This document shows, one piece after another, positions 61,654 through 64,000 of a stretch of 64,000 bases of DNA. The stretch is from Anaspis maculata (lineage: Eukaryota > Arthropoda > Insecta > Coleoptera > Scraptiidae): positions 46,181,257 through 46,245,256 of the forward strand of contig OX421965.1 of assembly GCA_949128115.1 (NCBI GenBank), in the 5' to 3' direction. The position numbers and the translations under genes were made by a program. A model generated the notes under the pieces. That model did no database searches. It was given only the letters and a program-made list of their open reading frames with translations, and had not been told where the DNA came from. Position 1 is the stretch's first letter. Each line of letters opens with the position of its first letter.

Positions 61654-62337
61654 AGGAGACCACAATACAAAATACAAGTTGGTCTCAAATGAAAGAGTTG
61701 AAAAGACTAGAACGATTGCATAGGGTCTTGTAAATTCACTTATGTCGTGGCGGGCGCTGCGGTTATAGTTAAGAACGACAATGACGTCAGAGGGGCAAAT
61801 TTTCACGGGCTACCTATATAGCTACTCACGGGCATACCTGTACCTGATTCCGTTGCCGATGATTTGAATAAAATCGAGTCTATATTTCATTTGACTAACT
61901 TATGGGGAAGGTAGTTTAAGAGTATACGGAACAAATATAAGTTTTCTATACGAGTCCGATCAGCCGATAAAACGTTTTGAAAATATTACCGTGACGTCAC
62001 TTGGGTCATGGTGATAGGCGTCACTCCGATTTTCACCTATCACCTTCCCATGGTCCCATGGTCTTGTTATTGCTGTTATTGTCTTTCTGACAAACGTCAT
62101 TGGCTTCAAACAATCAGTAATAATTATGACAGACTTGAAACCGTCGTCATCTCATCGGCAACGGAATCAGGTACAGGTATGCTCGTGAAAATTTGCCCCT
62201 ATGACGTCATTGTCGTTCTTAATTATAGCCTCAGCGCCCGCCACGAGGTAAGTAAATTTACAGAACCCTATGCAATCGTTCTAGTTTTTTCAACTCTTCT
62301 ATCTGAGACCAATTTGTATTTTGTGTTGTGGTCTCCT
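61654..62337. mobile_element. 684-bp foldback element with TTAA target duplication
   Basis: AGGAGACCACAATACAAAAT at the left pairs with TTTTGTGTTGTGGTCTCCT at the right, and TTAA flanks both ends. Arms of about 200 bp pair, including GACGTCA, GGCGGGCGCTG / CAGCGCCCGCC and CGTTGCCGATGA / TCATCGGCAACG. TTAA duplications are typical of piggyBac-type elements. Confidence 0.78.
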
Positions 62338-62394
62338 TTAAGATAAAACAAACCGCGTCTTCATATATTCGCCCGTTTCTAAAATATCGTAAAA

Positions 62395-63245
62395 TTAGTG
62401 GTCGGTTTCATGGAAGTTAACATTTTTCAATAAATCAGTAATTTTCCAAGATATTCGGGTTAAATTCGGTAGTCCCACCAAGAGTAAAGTCGAAAATGGA
62501 ATGCCATGTGTTGTCATTGTTTCCATCCCCTATCTTCGGAAATATTACAATTAACTGTTTTTTTTTCTCATGGTCGCCATCTTGAAGTCGCCCATTATCG
62601 AATAAGTGAGGAATTAAACTGTACTGATGATAATGGTCATAGGCAATAATCTTGATGCAAAAATTACCATCCCCAGTGAGTAACTTCTTTTCAATTGTCA
62701 ATTGACTAAGTATGAAATTTTATTTTGAACTACCCATTTTTTCAGAATATTTTCAGGCTATTTCAGGAACGACTGGACTTGAATCAAAATGGTCCTGTAT
62801 CTCACCTCAAAAACGATAAAGTATCATTTCAGACACCCCTCTTCATCTTTCCAGTGGTCATGTTGACCATGCTAGGCGCCAAAGTGCTGTGAAACTCGTA
62901 AAAACAGGTCCAACGGTCCAAAGCTCTTTTTGGTCAATTAAAGAGAAGCTGCTCACTGGGTATAGTTATTTTTGCATTTATGTTATTGCTTATGACCATG
63001 ATTACTAGTACCGATTGATTTCTCAGTTATTTAATAATGGACGAATTCAAGATGGCGGCCATAAGGAGAAAAACAGTTGACTGTCGTATTCTCGAATATA
63101 GCAGGAGAAGATGGTGGCAGCACACGGCATTCTATTTCTGTCTAGAAACTCTCTCTTAGTTTTTATGGTAGTGCCGAATTTCACTCAACTATTTTGGAAA
63201 ATAACTGAGTTTGAAAATTGTCAGTTCCCATGAAACTGATAATCT
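62395..63245. repeat. Foldback element R14, about 850 bp
   Basis: The left arm (TCGCCATCTTGAAGTCGCCC, ATAATGGTCATAGGCAATAA, CCCCAGTGAGTAACTTCTTT) pairs in reverse order with the right arm (AGAAGCTGCTCACTGGG, TTATTGCTTATGACCATGAT, TTCAAGATGGCGGCCA). Pairing runs outward to GTTTCATGGAAGTTAAC / CAGTTCCCATGAAAC. Identity is moderate, so this is an older copy. Confidence 0.65.
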
Positions 63246-63540
63246 CAGGATTTTGCAGAAACTTCCAAGATATTGAGACAAGGTTTTTCTTACCTGAACA
63301 AAAAATATAAAATTGTGGATCTATCTGGTGATTTTCATGACTTCAACTCGTTTGATTCACGAGTTGGAATTTCTACATTGTAGAACACCTGTATACAGGT
63401 GTCCCAAAAATACACCGACAACGTTCTACGGCAGCTTCCTCTCATCAAAAAAAGACAAAAAGTTCCATGAACATAGGTCCGAAAACGCTTCCTAAGGGAT
63501 CTACAGGTCCCTAAAGGGGAACCCTGAAGATGGTTTTTCT

Positions 63541-63985
63541 TCAATATCTCCGAAATCGTTCAAGAGAAATCAATCAAACTTGACACATCCACTAACCTTC
63601 TTGTGCCCAACAAAATGAGGCAAGATTATTTCCAAAATAATTTACCAGGGGTGGGTCAGGCTGAGGTGTGGGGATGAAAATATCCCTCACTTTTCTGAAC
63701 GTGAATTGTTTTTGAATTTAACAAAAAATTATACAATATTGAACTTTTCTACTAAAAAAAGGTCCCCTTGTTCAACCTCGATAGATAGTTCACGAGATAT
63801 TTGAGTTTGAATGTATGAAAACGTGGTCAGTAATGCTGATTTTTTAATTACGATATTCAAGGCGAAAGAAAAACCATTTCAAAGCAACTTCATTTTTGTT
63901 AGGCATTCAAATTTTGTTGGGCATAAGAAGGTTATCAAATGTGTCAAGTTTGATCGATTTCTCTTGAACGGTTTCGGAGATATTA
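63541..63985. repeat. Foldback element R15 at right edge
   Basis: The left arm (AATATCTCCGAAATCGTTCA, AACTTGACACAT, CCTTCTTGTGCCCAACAAAA) pairs with the right arm (TTTTGTTGGGCATAAGAAGG, ATGTGTCAAGTT, TTGAACGGTTTCGGAGATAT). The sequence left of it (63395-63540) probably belongs to the same element, whose right end would lie outside the window. Confidence 0.7.
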
Positions 63986-64000
63986 AATAAACAACATCTT

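Larger units (their letters stand above)
60601..64000. other. Upstream flank of the PDZ gene
   Basis: After the GC-rich block the sequence returns to AT-rich. It contains the TTAA element (61654), R14 (62395) and R15 (63541). No coding exon is supported; upstream noncoding exons of the PDZ gene could lie here but leave no recognisable signal. Confidence 0.6.

Overview
This is insect-like nuclear DNA: AT-rich, with GT-AG introns up to about 21 kb, no bacterial-style gene packing, and a very high load of short foldback (terminal inverted repeat) elements. I did not identify the species. A CCHamide-like neuropeptide exon and the style of the repeats point to an arthropod, perhaps a hemipteran with a large genome; that last step is inference.

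One large protein-coding gene on the minus strand fills most of the window. Seven coding exons at 59591-59525, 59469-59360, 53013-52956, 31937-31798, 24826-24285, 6175-5959 and 2230-1937 join in frame at consensus splice sites. The intron phases all agree, and together they give 476 codons with no stop. The product starts with a compact PDZ domain, continues through a basic and helical segment, then a long Ser/Thr/Asn-rich linker, and ends in proline-rich sequence that runs out of the window to the left. It looks like a cytoplasmic adaptor or scaffold; I do not recognise a named family. A GC-rich promoter-like block lies just upstream (60.1-60.6 kb).

Inside the 21-kb third intron, on the same strand, is a short exon (51241-51160). 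It encodes a signal peptide followed at once by Gly-Cys-Ser-Ala-Tyr-Gly and a GTAAAG splice donor. This is the expected first coding exon of a CCHamide-type neuropeptide precursor, so it is probably a nested gene; its second exon was not found.

The rest is intronic and flanking repeat DNA. The main items are: a 2.6-kb nested palindrome at 26.1-28.7 kb carrying a 15-bp minisatellite in two opposed arms; a 1,847-bp near-complete foldback element with TA target duplications (33.66-35.51 kb); a foldback element at 19.68-22.14 kb split by a 1,578-bp TG...CA insertion with a 4-bp target duplication (solo-LTR-like); a TTAA-flanked foldback element (61.65-62.34 kb); many TA-flanked MITEs; several tandem arrays; a LINE endonuclease fragment near 16.5-16.9 kb; and a roughly 300-bp repeated unit with a conserved GGG-containing peptide at 32.4-33.6 kb. 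No tRNA, rRNA or CRISPR array was seen.
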